Shown: piece after piece, positions 36,114 through 44,051 of the stretch
Numbering within the stretch: the first letter of the stretch is position 1
Layout: every line of letters starts with the position of its first letter
Source of the DNA: Candidatus Peribacteria bacterium
GTDB lineage: Bacteria > Patescibacteriota > Gracilibacteria > UBA1369 > 2-02-FULL-48-14
Length of the DNA stretch: 64,000 nucleotides
NCBI GenBank assembly: GCA_943349825.1
Contig: CALQZQ010000001.1
Coordinates: 124,001-188,000, forward strand
Reading direction: 5' to 3'
The notes under the pieces: model-generated
Database searches by the model: none
What the model saw: the letters and a program-made list of their open reading frames with translations, nothing else
Told to the model about the DNA's origin: nothing
Translations under genes and position numbers: made by a program

Positions 36114-36181
36114 AATTCTCTAACTTTTTGAGAATTTGTAAAGGGCTAGTGGGGCATTTTGTGTTGTCAAAAGTATTGACA
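36114..36181. promoter_or_regulatory. Two inverted repeats upstream of the sigma-4/HARE gene
   Basis: AATTCTC (36114-36120) / GAGAATT (36130-36136), and TGTCAA-AAGTA-TTGACA (36165-36181). Both stand in the 176-bp gap between this gene and the end of the TrmB-like gene. They are candidate operators, the second also containing a TTGACA -35-like hexamer on each strand. Confidence 0.45.
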
Positions 36182-36203
36182 GTACTCGTCTTTCGCTTCG
36201 TTC

Positions 36204-36219
36204 CTTACCTTAAGGTAAG
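36204..36219. repeat. 16-bp perfect palindrome
   Basis: CTTACC-TTAA-GGTAAG, just past the 3' end of the TrmB-like gene. No T-tract follows on the gene strand, so it is not a standard terminator. It may be an operator or another mini-hairpin of the type seen between genes here. Confidence 0.4.
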
Positions 36220-36229
36220 ACGGTTTACT

Positions 36230-36985
36230 CTATCTCTGCTCTTTTTTATCGAGAATCTTTGCATACTCGAAGGCTAGGTTGAAGATGGCCCTTTGTGTGT
36301 CAGCGATATTTTTATTTTGTAGGATCACTCCAACCTTGTCTTCGTGTGAAATAATTGCGACCTTGTCGTCATATATGTTGATTTCATTTTTAAAGGGAAA
36401 TTTTTCAGCAGGTATCAGATAAACCTCTCTTAACTCCTCTTTTCCTTTTGCCTTAAATTCCTGGCCAATTCTGTCAAGACAAAATATTCCTCTCAGCCAG
36501 ATCTTTCTTTCTACTTTTTTTTTCACATATGTAGAGTAGTAGTCTTCCAGCAGTCCCATTGCGATTTGAGGATTCGCCCAACAGCAAAGCTCGGTTTTTG
36601 CAGTTAGGGTGTCCTCCATGATTTGAACTAGACCTTCCTTACCTTCGTACACACTCATCTGAGGGGTAACCTCATATTTTTGGTTCAATTTTTCTAATTC
36701 TGGCAGAAAGATTTTTAGTCTTTCTAGCTTATTCTTTTCCTCCTCTAAGATTCTTATTGGAGCTACCGCTCTAAAATAAAGGCCGCCTTTTTTATTCACG
36801 TGGCTAATAAATCCTTTGTTTTGTAGCTGTTCTAGGATTACGTATACAGTTGGCCTTTTAATCCCTGACTTTCTTGCAATCGTACTTGGTAATGCCTCAT
36901 TAAGCTCAAGAAGTGTAAGATATGTTAGGGACTCTTTCGTTGAGAAACCTACAGACTCCAGCGCTGAAACTAGATTTTTATACAT
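36230..36985 (-). CDS. TrmB family transcriptional regulator, paralogue 1
   Basis: 251 residues from ATG 36985, chosen by alignment with the second copy (38119-38931); a longer frame up to 37063 is not shared. N-terminal winged helix (~1-75: SALESVGFSTKESLTYLTLL, SGIKRPTVYVILEQLQNKGF), a short coiled coil (~85-115), then an effector-like domain with QMSVYEGKEGLVQIMEDTLT and NEINIYDDKVAIISHEDKVG. TrmB proteins sense sugars in archaea, while CPR members have no known ligand. Roughly half the residues match paralogue 2. Confidence 0.88.
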   Translation of the reverse strand: MYKNLVSALESVGFSTKESLTYLTLLELNEALPSTIARKSGIKRPTVYVILEQLQNKGFISHVNKKGGLYFRAVAPIRILEEEKNKLERLKIFLPELEKLNQKYEVTPQMSVYEGKEGLVQIMEDTLTAKTELCCWANPQIAMGLLEDYYSTYVKKKVERKIWLRGIFCLDRIGQEFKAKGKEELREVYLIPAEKFPFKNEINIYDDKVAIISHEDKVGVILQNKNIADTQRAIFNLAFEYAKILDKKEQR

Positions 36986-37096
36986 ATTTTTCGGTAATCT
37001 TTCTTTAGAGATTGTATAACGATTTCCTGCCATCCGTTGGGATTTTACTTGACAAACTATCACTTTTGTTTGAAAATTTAGCTCTATACTTTCAAT

Positions 37097-38077
37097 ATGC
37101 GTTGTATTAGACCTGGAGAAATCGATTTTGAAGACACTTCTACTCCTGGGACGTCGTCCATTTCTGTTATTGCTGGGGACATGTATTTCCCTAGAGATCC
37201 TGAGGGGAGCTCTTTACCTGGTTATAGGCAGCCGGACTTTCAGTCTGAAGCTTTTGCAGCGGCAATGAAAGAGGTTAAGGTTGTTAGAAAGAAGCTTGAT
37301 AGAGTGCTCGGAAATGTCATTTTAATGTTTGACCAAAAGGGGCTTTGGGATCCTTACTTCCTTCCTACTGGTCGAAATGCAATGAAAAGAACACAGTATT
37401 TATCAGCTTTAGTGCCCCCTCATAGAGCTCCGCTGGCGAAGATCGTTAAGAGGTTAGGTTTACCAGCTAATTTTGCCATGCAAATTCAGGCAATTCCTGA
37501 AGAAAAGTTGAAGTTTTTGTTTTTAACTCTAGCCCAAGAGAAAGGTGTGTCTGTTGATGACCTCTTATCAGGTTCGTTGGTAGTTCCTAAGTCTATGACT
37601 AATCTAGAGAAGGGGGAGTTGACTCCTGTCGGTGCTGGTGATGACCGGCGCGTAGAACTTGATGACGACATAACTGTCGATGACGACATAACTGTCGATG
37701 ACGATATCCTGACCACAGGAGTTTCCTGTGGAGTAGAACCTAGTGGGGTCACGCTACCGAACGAAAACTTAGCTTATAAGGATTTGTTGGTTCGTTGCCG
37801 TGGGGTAGCCGCTGCATTGGTTGTTAGAGCAGCAACTACATCTGATCTGGATCGTGTTGATCTCGTGAAAGCTTTTTATCAATATGACCCCGTTGACCCA
37901 AGGAGGCTTGACGCTCAGGTAGTTATTGATGGGGCTGAATTTGCTCAAAAGCGTTTGGGTGTTACTTCAGGCGTTATGACTAATTTTTTCGTTAAACATC
38001 CGCAAGGTGTTTTTGTAAAAAGATTTATAACGAAGGGTGGGGTGACTCGGACTTTAGACAGAAAAAATAAGAGTTGA
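37097..38077 (+). CDS. 326-residue protein of unknown function with an acidic tandem repeat
   Basis: Soluble, no signal or known domain. An N-terminal region (1-185) with a basic helix (EVKVVRKKLDRVLGNVILMF) is joined to a C-terminal region (~235-326) by a linker carrying DDDITV repeated two and a half times, coded by an 18-bp tandem repeat (37661-37710). It lies between two TrmB paralogues that both point away from or towards it, and its start is 111 bp from the TrmB-1 ATG on the opposite strand, so TrmB-1 may control it. Confidence 0.6.
   Translation: MRCIRPGEIDFEDTSTPGTSSISVIAGDMYFPRDPEGSSLPGYRQPDFQSEAFAAAMKEVKVVRKKLDRVLGNVILMFDQKGLWDPYFLPTGRNAMKRTQYLSALVPPHRAPLAKIVKRLGLPANFAMQIQAIPEEKLKFLFLTLAQEKGVSVDDLLSGSLVVPKSMTNLEKGELTPVGAGDDRRVELDDDITVDDDITVDDDILTTGVSCGVEPSGVTLPNENLAYKDLLVRCRGVAAALVVRAATTSDLDRVDLVKAFYQYDPVDPRRLDAQVVIDGAEFAQKRLGVTSGVMTNFFVKHPQGVFVKRFITKGGVTRTLDRKNKS
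37661..37731 (+). repeat. 18-bp tandem repeat followed by a triloop palindrome, in coding sequence
   Basis: Unit GATGACGACATAACTGTC occurs at 37661-37678 and 37679-37696 without change, then a degenerate partial copy. Immediately after comes CCACAGGA-GTT-TCCTGTGG (37713-37731), a perfect 8-bp stem with a 3-nt loop. Lengths stay in frame. Confidence 0.85.
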
Positions 38078-38118
38078 TAGTCGATTCTCAGCATAGTTTG
38101 AAGGACGGCTGTAAATAC

Positions 38119-38931
38119 TTATCTTTTTAAGAATTCGATGTCATCTTTTGTTAAAACTTCTTTTTCGAGTTGTTTCGCCATCTTGAAACATAGCTCAAAA
38201 ATGGCTCTTTGGGTTTCGGCGATGTTCTTGTTTTGAATGATCACGCCCACTTGGTCTTCGTGAGAAATGATGGAGACTTTGTCGTCGTAGATGTTGATTT
38301 CGTTGCCAAAGACACGTTCATCTTCAGGTAAGAAGCGGACTTCGCGTAACTCTTCTTTGCTTCTTTTTTTGAAATTTCTTCCGATGGCGTCTTCCAGGAA
38401 TAGGCATTTTGACCAGATCTTTCGTTTTACTTTTTTCTTAACGTAGCTGGGGTGATAGTCCTTCAAAAGGGTGTTCACGGCCAGGTCGGTGTTTGACCAG
38501 CAAAGAATGTCGCCCTTTGCCGTCAACGTATCCTCCATCACCTGTATTAATCCTTCTTTCCCATAATAAACGGACATTTGAGGGGTGGCGGCGTATTGTT
38601 GGTGAAGGGCTTGGAGCTCGGGGAGAGCGGTGGTGAGAGTTTCTAAGGTTTTGTTCATGCTGGTTATGCGTTGGCGTTCTTTTTCAAGGAAGACCTCGGG
38701 TTTGGAGGCTTGGTAATAAAGGATTCCGGATTTTTTGACGCTACTGACGATGCCGCGCTTTTGGAGTTCTTCTAAAACCAGGTAAGTGGTGGGTCGCTTC
38801 AGGCCGGTTTTGCGGGCGATGCCGGCGGGTAGAGCTTCGTTGAGCTCAAGTAAAGTCAGATAGACCGTAGCTTCCTTCTCCGAGAAGCCTATGTTTTTAA
38901 GCAGCTGGGTGAGGACGCTAGGGTCGATCAT
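38119..38931 (-). CDS. TrmB family transcriptional regulator, paralogue 2
   Basis: 270 residues from ATG 38931, which overlaps the rluD stop as ATGA. Winged helix (LLKNIGFSEKEATVYLTLLE, KTGLKRPTTYLVLEELQKRG), coiled coil, then YYGKEGLIQVMEDTLTAKGD and NEINIYDDKVSIISHEDQVG as in paralogue 1. It is co-transcribed with a pseudouridine synthase gene, an uncommon partner for a regulator. Ligand and targets unknown. Confidence 0.9.
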   Translation of the reverse strand: MIDPSVLTQLLKNIGFSEKEATVYLTLLELNEALPAGIARKTGLKRPTTYLVLEELQKRGIVSSVKKSGILYYQASKPEVFLEKERQRITSMNKTLETLTTALPELQALHQQYAATPQMSVYYGKEGLIQVMEDTLTAKGDILCWSNTDLAVNTLLKDYHPSYVKKKVKRKIWSKCLFLEDAIGRNFKKRSKEELREVRFLPEDERVFGNEINIYDDKVSIISHEDQVGVIIQNKNIAETQRAIFELCFKMAKQLEKEVLTKDDIEFLKR

Positions 38932-39818
38932 AGCTTTATAGGAGTGGGGAGTGCGCTCACGAGGTCGTCGGGCAGGGGAGCAGTAAACTCTTTGCCGGCG
39001 AGTTCGATGTGCCAGGCGTGGAGCCATTGGCGGGTGAGGCCGAGTTTTTGGCGGGCTTGCATGTTGGCGGCGTGTTCGCCGTAGGTGGAGTCGCCCAAAA
39101 TGGGGTGGCCGATGCTGGCCATGTGGAGGCGGATTTGGTGGGTGCGTCCGGTTTCAATCTTCACTTTCAGGAGACTGCACCAACCCCAGGTGTGATCCAC
39201 TTCAAAAGTGGTCACGGCGTTACGTCCTTGGGAATGAATGGCCATCTGCTGGCGGTTCTTGGAGCTGCGTTGCATGGGTGCGTCGATGCGTCCGGTTTCC
39301 GTGCGGGGCGTACCTTTGACGAGGGCGAGGTAGGTTTTGCGTACGTCGCGATCCAGGAAAAGTTTGGAAAGCTTGGTGAGGCTGGCGGGAGTTTTAGCGA
39401 TCACCAGGGCGCCGGAGGTGTCTTTGTCCAAGCGATGCACGATTCCGGGGCGCAGGTCTTTGCCGGGCTTGAGTTTGAGGTGCGTCAGCACGGCGTTGGC
39501 CACGGTGTCGTTTTGGTGACCGGTGGAATCTGGGTGCACCACCATGCCGGGCGCTTTGTTGATCACCAGCATGTCTTTGTCTTCGTAAATGATGTCGAGG
39601 GCGATGTCGCTGGCCTTCAAATGAATGGGTGCGATTTTGGGCGTGGCACAGGTCACCACGTCGTCTTCTTTCAGTCGATAAGCCTTCTTTGCGGTATTGT
39701 CGTTGACCTGCACTTGGCGCTCATCGAAGAGTTTTTCCAACAGACTGCGTGAGATTTTGAGTTCTTTTGCCAGGAAGCTGTCCAGGCGCTCTCCACTTGT
39801 TTTGACCTTGAACTTCAT
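38928..39818 (-). CDS. rluD: RluA/RluD family 23S rRNA pseudouridine synthase
   Basis: 296 residues from ATG 39818; the frame stays open upstream through DNA antisense to tyrS, which I do not accept as coding. S4 domain (~8-60: GERLDSFLAKELKISRSLLEKL), then the synthase core with VNKAPGMVVHPD, GIVHRLDKDTSGALVIAKT (catalytic Asp) and ETGRTHQIRLHMASIGHPILGD. Members isomerise uridines of 23S rRNA helix 69. RluD is the closest match by layout, though RluC-like specificity is possible. Confidence 0.93.
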   Translation of the reverse strand: MKFKVKTSGERLDSFLAKELKISRSLLEKLFDERQVQVNDNTAKKAYRLKEDDVVTCATPKIAPIHLKASDIALDIIYEDKDMLVINKAPGMVVHPDSTGHQNDTVANAVLTHLKLKPGKDLRPGIVHRLDKDTSGALVIAKTPASLTKLSKLFLDRDVRKTYLALVKGTPRTETGRIDAPMQRSSKNRQQMAIHSQGRNAVTTFEVDHTWGWCSLLKVKIETGRTHQIRLHMASIGHPILGDSTYGEHAANMQARQKLGLTRQWLHAWHIELAGKEFTAPLPDDLVSALPTPIKL

Positions 39819-39845
39819 GAATGTGACGGTTAATCTGTTGGCATT

Positions 39846-41060
39846 ATGGCAGATAAACCTAAAGTGGTCACTACAGAAGCCGTTGTCGACAAGGTGCTGG
39901 GCCTTGGGGTGGCGGATTGCATTGTGCGTGCGGATTTGAAAAAGAAGATGATGAGTGGCAAGCAGTTGCGCATCAAACTGGGCATCGATCCCACAGGTTT
40001 TGATCTGCACCTGGGGCACATGGTGGTGGTGCACAAGCTCCGCGAATTCCAGGCGCTTGGGCATCAAATCGTGCTGATTTTTGGAAATTTCACGGGAAGA
40101 ATTGGCGACCCCACGGGCAAAAATGAGACTCGTCCCATGCGCACTCAAGAGGAATTGGAAGCCAATGCTGCTGATTATTTGAAGCAAGCTTCGCACATTT
40201 TGGATGCCGATAAAATTGAAGTGCGTTGGAATGCCGAATGGCTGGCGCCCCTCAGTTTTGCCGATGTGGTAACGCTCGCGTCCCAGTTCACGGTGGCGCA
40301 GATGCTGGAACGCGACATGTTCCAAGACCGCATCAAGGCCAATCAGCCTATTTCCGTGCACGAATTCATGTACCCGCTCATGCAGGGTTATGACAGCGTC
40401 GCGCTGAAGGCGGACGTGGAGCTCGGTGGAACGGACCAGACTTTCAACTTGCTCGCCGGACGTACGCTGCAAAAGGCTTATGGCCAAGAACCTCAAAATA
40501 TTATGACGGTGCCGATTTTGGTGGGTACGGACGGCACGATGAAGATGGGCAAGAGCACCGGCAATTACATCGCCGTGGCTGACACTGCCGAAGACATGTA
40601 CGGCAAAACCATGTCTATTCCCGACTCCGCAATTCTGACTTACTTTGAACTGGCTGGCCGAGTGGGCGGCAAGGAACTGGGCGAGATTGAAAAGCGCCTC
40701 AAGGGCAGCGAAAATCCCAAGACTTTAAAGATGGAACTGGCGCACTTACTGGTGCGTTTGTACAAAGGTGAGAAAGCCGCTGTGGATGCTGAAGCGCACT
40801 TCAAAACTGTGCACGAAAAGAAAGAGGTGCCGGATGAGGTGGAGGAAGTGAAACTCAAGGGTGCTACGTGGGGGATGATTGATTTGATCGTTGAACTCGG
40901 ACTCGCTCCAACCACGAGCGAAGCCCGCCGCTTGATTCAAGGTGGCGCTGTGAAATGGGAAGGCGAGAAGGTAGCGGATGTGAAGGCTTCGGTTGAACTT
41001 ACAAAGGAGGGCGCGCTACTTCAGGTGGGGAAAAGGAATTTTAGGAGAGTGAGGGGGTAA
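39846..41060 (+). CDS. tyrS: Tyrosyl-tRNA synthetase
   Basis: 404 residues, TyrRS of the bacterial TyrZ-like group. HIGH-type motif as DLHLGHMVV (~55-63), KMSKS-type motif as KMGKST (~238-243), tRNA-binding S4 domain at the C-terminus (~345-400). It charges tRNA-Tyr in the cytoplasm. Starts 27 bp from the divergent rluD start. Confidence 0.96.
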   Translation: MADKPKVVTTEAVVDKVLGLGVADCIVRADLKKKMMSGKQLRIKLGIDPTGFDLHLGHMVVVHKLREFQALGHQIVLIFGNFTGRIGDPTGKNETRPMRTQEELEANAADYLKQASHILDADKIEVRWNAEWLAPLSFADVVTLASQFTVAQMLERDMFQDRIKANQPISVHEFMYPLMQGYDSVALKADVELGGTDQTFNLLAGRTLQKAYGQEPQNIMTVPILVGTDGTMKMGKSTGNYIAVADTAEDMYGKTMSIPDSAILTYFELAGRVGGKELGEIEKRLKGSENPKTLKMELAHLLVRLYKGEKAAVDAEAHFKTVHEKKEVPDEVEEVKLKGATWGMIDLIVELGLAPTTSEARRLIQGGAVKWEGEKVADVKASVELTKEGALLQVGKRNFRRVRG

Positions 41061-41132
41061 ATTCCTAGGCGCAAAAAAGTGTGAACCGCCGGAGGATTTG
41101 TAGAGGCAGCCCTTTTTGACTATCATGGGGCC

Positions 41133-41618
41133 ATGGACCTCATTTTAGAACCAGCCACGTTGGAGGATTACGAAGAAATGATCGATGTGTATTCGGAGTT
41201 GGTGGATCTCCACGTGGCGAATCTTTCGTGGAAATTTCAAAGGCCAGAAAAAGAGATCTTTTCAAAAGCGTATTTTGAAGAGTGTCTGAAGAGCAAAAAC
41301 AACCTTATTCTTTTAGCGAAACAAAAGGACAAGGCCATTGGACTGGTGAACGTAAAGATTGAAAGGTCGGCTAAAATCCCGCTGTATCTTCCTCGTCGCT
41401 ATGCGAAAATCAATGATTTGGTAGTGAAAGAATCCTTTCGAGGGAAGGGTGTTGGCAAAAAGCTACTGGAGGAGGCTCAAAAATGGATTCAAGCCAAAGG
41501 AGTTACCGATATAGAGTTGGAAGTTTATGACTTCAATGCGGATGCCTTGGCCTTTTATAAAAAGGACAATTTTCAGGAAGTGAGTGTCACACTCAGGAAG
41601 ACTTTAAAGACTCGTTAA
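41133..41618 (+). CDS. GNAT family N-acetyltransferase
   Basis: 161 residues, single GNAT domain: KINDLVVKESFRGKGVGKKLLEEA (acetyl-CoA loop R-G-K-G-V-G) and DFNADALAFYKKDNFQEVSVTLRK (motif B). Cytoplasmic. The close variants in this family include RimI-like and small-molecule acetyltransferases, and the substrate is unknown. It ends 10 bp before recG. Confidence 0.88.
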   Translation: MDLILEPATLEDYEEMIDVYSELVDLHVANLSWKFQRPEKEIFSKAYFEECLKSKNNLILLAKQKDKAIGLVNVKIERSAKIPLYLPRRYAKINDLVVKESFRGKGVGKKLLEEAQKWIQAKGVTDIELEVYDFNADALAFYKKDNFQEVSVTLRKTLKTR

Positions 41619-41628
41619 GTTTGCCCTC

Positions 41629-43671
41629 ATGCTCAACACTCGCCTCGATTCAACGGTCTTAAAGACCCGCGATAACTACATCAGTAAGCTCAAGGAGCTG
41701 GGGGTGAAGACGCTGGGGGATTTGCTGACGTATTTTCCGAGGGCGTATAAGGATGAGGCGGAGTTCACGAAGATCAATGAGCTGCGGACGGATGAGGTGA
41801 ATGTGGTGCAGGGGAAGCTGAAGTCGATCCTGAATGTGCCGACGCGGACGGGGAAGGTGATGACGCGGGCGGTGGTGGCGGACGAGACGGGGGAGATCCC
41901 GGTGCTGTGGTTCAATCAACCCTATGTGAAGCAGCAGTTTTTTAAGGGCAGTGACATTATTTTGACGGGCAAGCTGAAGTACGAGCGGGGAAGATCGATG
42001 CTGATGAGCCCCAAATACGAGAAGCCGACCGGGCCGATGCTGCACACGGGGCGGATTGTGCCGGTGTATCCGGAGACCGAGGGAATCACGTCGCACTGGT
42101 TGCGGGAGAAGATTTATATGCTGCTGCCCTACGCGAAGTTTTTTGATGATTTTATGCCGCAGTGGATACTCGAGGAAAATGCGCTTATGCCGCTTGCAGA
42201 AGCCATTTATCACGTGCACTTCGCCGCGGATGAGGAGCATCTGGGGAAGGCGAGGGAGCGCTTGGCTTTTGATGAGCTGTTTCTTCTACAGTTTTTAGCC
42301 CTGAAGCGGAAATATTATTGGCAGAAGGGTTTTAGTGGCGAAGTGAAGCGAGTGGCCGGTGTGAATTTGGAGCCGTTCTTGGATGAGTTGCCGTTCAAGC
42401 TGACAGGGGCACAATTAAGGACTTTGCAGGAAGTTTTTGCGGATTTGGAGCGGGATTTCCCGATGCTTCGTTTGGTGCAAGGCGACGTGGGATCCGGGAA
42501 GACGGCGGTAGCCGCGGCGGCGATTTATGCGGTTAAGGTGGCGGGCTACCAGAGCGTGTTGATGGCGCCCACGGAAATTTTGGCGCGGCAGCATTTTAAA
42601 AATTTGACAAAGCTGCTGACTCAGTTCGGATTCAATGTTCAGCTACTGGTGGGTTCGATGACGGAGGCAGAACACGCAGATGTGCTGCGTCAACTGGCCA
42701 CGGGCACCTGTGATTTGGTGATTGGTACTCACGCTCTCATTCAGGAAGGCGTGAATTTTGCGCGACTCGGCTTGGTGGTGATCGACGAGCAGCATCGTTT
42801 TGGCGTGAAGCAGCGCAATGTGTTCAAGGCGCAGGGAACTCCGCACATGCTGAATTTGTCCGCGACGCCGATTCCGCGGACCATGGCGCTGACCATTTAT
42901 GGGGATCAGGATTTGTCGGTGCTCGACGAATTGCCTCCGGGACGACAGGAAATTGTGACGCGGCTGGTGCCGGAAGAAAAACGCCGTGATGCGGAGCTGT
43001 GGGTCTCCGACCAAGTGGCTAAGGGACGGCAAGTCTTTGTGGTCTGTCCGCTGATTGAAGAATCGGAAATGTTGCAAGTGAAGGCGGTGACTTTGGAATA
43101 CGAGCGGCTGCGCACCGACGTGTTTCCTCAGCATCGGCTGGCGCTGCTGCACGGGCGCATGAAGGCCGAAGACAAGGACGAAGTGATGCGGCAGTTTTCC
43201 GCAGGCGAAATCGATATTCTGGTGTCGACCTCCGTGATTGAAGTGGGGATCGACGTGCCGAATGCCACCATCATGATGATTGAGGGCGCGGATCGTTTTG
43301 GGCTGGCTCAGCTGCATCAGTTCAGGGGGAGGGTCGGGCGAGGAGAACACCAGTCTTATTGTTTCCTGTTTACAGATTCGGGCAGCCCCGACGCCTTGCA
43401 AAGACTCAAGTATATGGTTAAGTATAATTCGGGCTTCGATTTGGCCGAAATGGACTTACAACTCCGTGGTCCCGGAGAAATTTATGGCGTGAAACAAAGT
43501 GGAATTCCGGACCTACGCATGGCGACATTCAGTGACAAAGAGTTGCTCGACCGTGTGCGCAGCGCCGCGGAACGTTTGGTTGACGAAGATGTGGAGCTCA
43601 AGGCTTATCCGGCGCTCGCTGCCAAAATCGCCAAATTCGAGGCCGCAAGTGAAATGGTGGACGGTGTTTGA
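41629..43671 (+). CDS. recG: ATP-dependent DNA helicase RecG
   Basis: 680 residues. Wedge/OB domain (1-160), then superfamily 2 helicase domains: GDVGSGKTAVAAAA (Walker A, ~286-299), DEQHRFGVKQR, LSATPIPRTMALT, and in the second lobe STSVIEVGIDVPNAT and GADRFGLAQLHQFRGRVGRG, with the RecG C-terminal TRG region. RecG regresses stalled replication forks and processes recombination branches. Slightly short of E. coli RecG (693) but complete. Confidence 0.97.
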   Translation: MLNTRLDSTVLKTRDNYISKLKELGVKTLGDLLTYFPRAYKDEAEFTKINELRTDEVNVVQGKLKSILNVPTRTGKVMTRAVVADETGEIPVLWFNQPYVKQQFFKGSDIILTGKLKYERGRSMLMSPKYEKPTGPMLHTGRIVPVYPETEGITSHWLREKIYMLLPYAKFFDDFMPQWILEENALMPLAEAIYHVHFAADEEHLGKARERLAFDELFLLQFLALKRKYYWQKGFSGEVKRVAGVNLEPFLDELPFKLTGAQLRTLQEVFADLERDFPMLRLVQGDVGSGKTAVAAAAIYAVKVAGYQSVLMAPTEILARQHFKNLTKLLTQFGFNVQLLVGSMTEAEHADVLRQLATGTCDLVIGTHALIQEGVNFARLGLVVIDEQHRFGVKQRNVFKAQGTPHMLNLSATPIPRTMALTIYGDQDLSVLDELPPGRQEIVTRLVPEEKRRDAELWVSDQVAKGRQVFVVCPLIEESEMLQVKAVTLEYERLRTDVFPQHRLALLHGRMKAEDKDEVMRQFSAGEIDILVSTSVIEVGIDVPNATIMMIEGADRFGLAQLHQFRGRVGRGEHQSYCFLFTDSGSPDALQRLKYMVKYNSGFDLAEMDLQLRGPGEIYGVKQSGIPDLRMATFSDKELLDRVRSAAERLVDEDVELKAYPALAAKIAKFEAASEMVDGV

Positions 43672-43708
43672 GTCGGCTTTTAAATTTAACCGCGTTTAAA
43701 CGAAGGTT

Positions 43709-43888
43709 TTAGCACGTGGTGTTGTAGCTGGTCTCACTGTTCTTAGTGAGTGAGCAATCGGAGCCATCGCCCTTTTTTCGATGCCAAGAGGTGCCATTGG
43801 GCGCTTTTTGAATTTCGCTTTCTAACGGTAAGTCCTGTGCGCCGACTGCTTTCAGGGCATTGATGGCAGAGGTGAGTTGAGAATTCAT
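43709..43888 (-). CDS. Possible 59-residue protein
   Basis: An ATG-to-TAA frame in the 380-bp gap after recG. The product (MNSQLTSAINALKAVG start; middle NGTSWHRKKGDGSDCSLTK) is Ser/Thr/Gly-rich with two Cys, reminiscent of the tail of pilin-like proteins but without a signal or helix. No Shine-Dalgarno site. The rest of the gap holds a GCACAA-GATATA-TTGTGC hairpin (43946-43963) and the promoter of the next gene, and nothing else I can name. Confidence 0.3.
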   Translation of the reverse strand: MNSQLTSAINALKAVGAQDLPLESEIQKAPNGTSWHRKKGDGSDCSLTKNSETSYNTTC

Positions 43889-44000
43889 AGCGGCAGGGGT
43901 TAGGACTGTTTAGAGTATACTCCTGTTTACCCTAACGTATACTTCGCACAAGATATATTGTGCAGGATTAGATCTGGAGGGCGACCGGGCTGCTCCCCTC

Positions 44001-44029
44001 TTTTAATTACTCTGAAAATAAGGTATAAT
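44001..44029 (+). promoter_or_regulatory. Promoter overlapping the first ATG of the giant gene
   Basis: TTTTAA (44001-44006), 17-bp spacer, TATAAT (44024-44029). The -10 box ends one base before the ATG at 44031, so transcription would begin about 44036, after that ATG. This makes the in-frame ATG at 44052 the likely start. Confidence 0.6.
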
Positions 44030-44051
44030 AATGAGATTTAATAAATCACGT

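Noticed and set aside
39819-40496. 5' extension of the rluD frame
   Set aside because: The extra ~226 residues are antisense to tyrS and unlike any pseudouridine synthase. ATG 39818 gives the family start.
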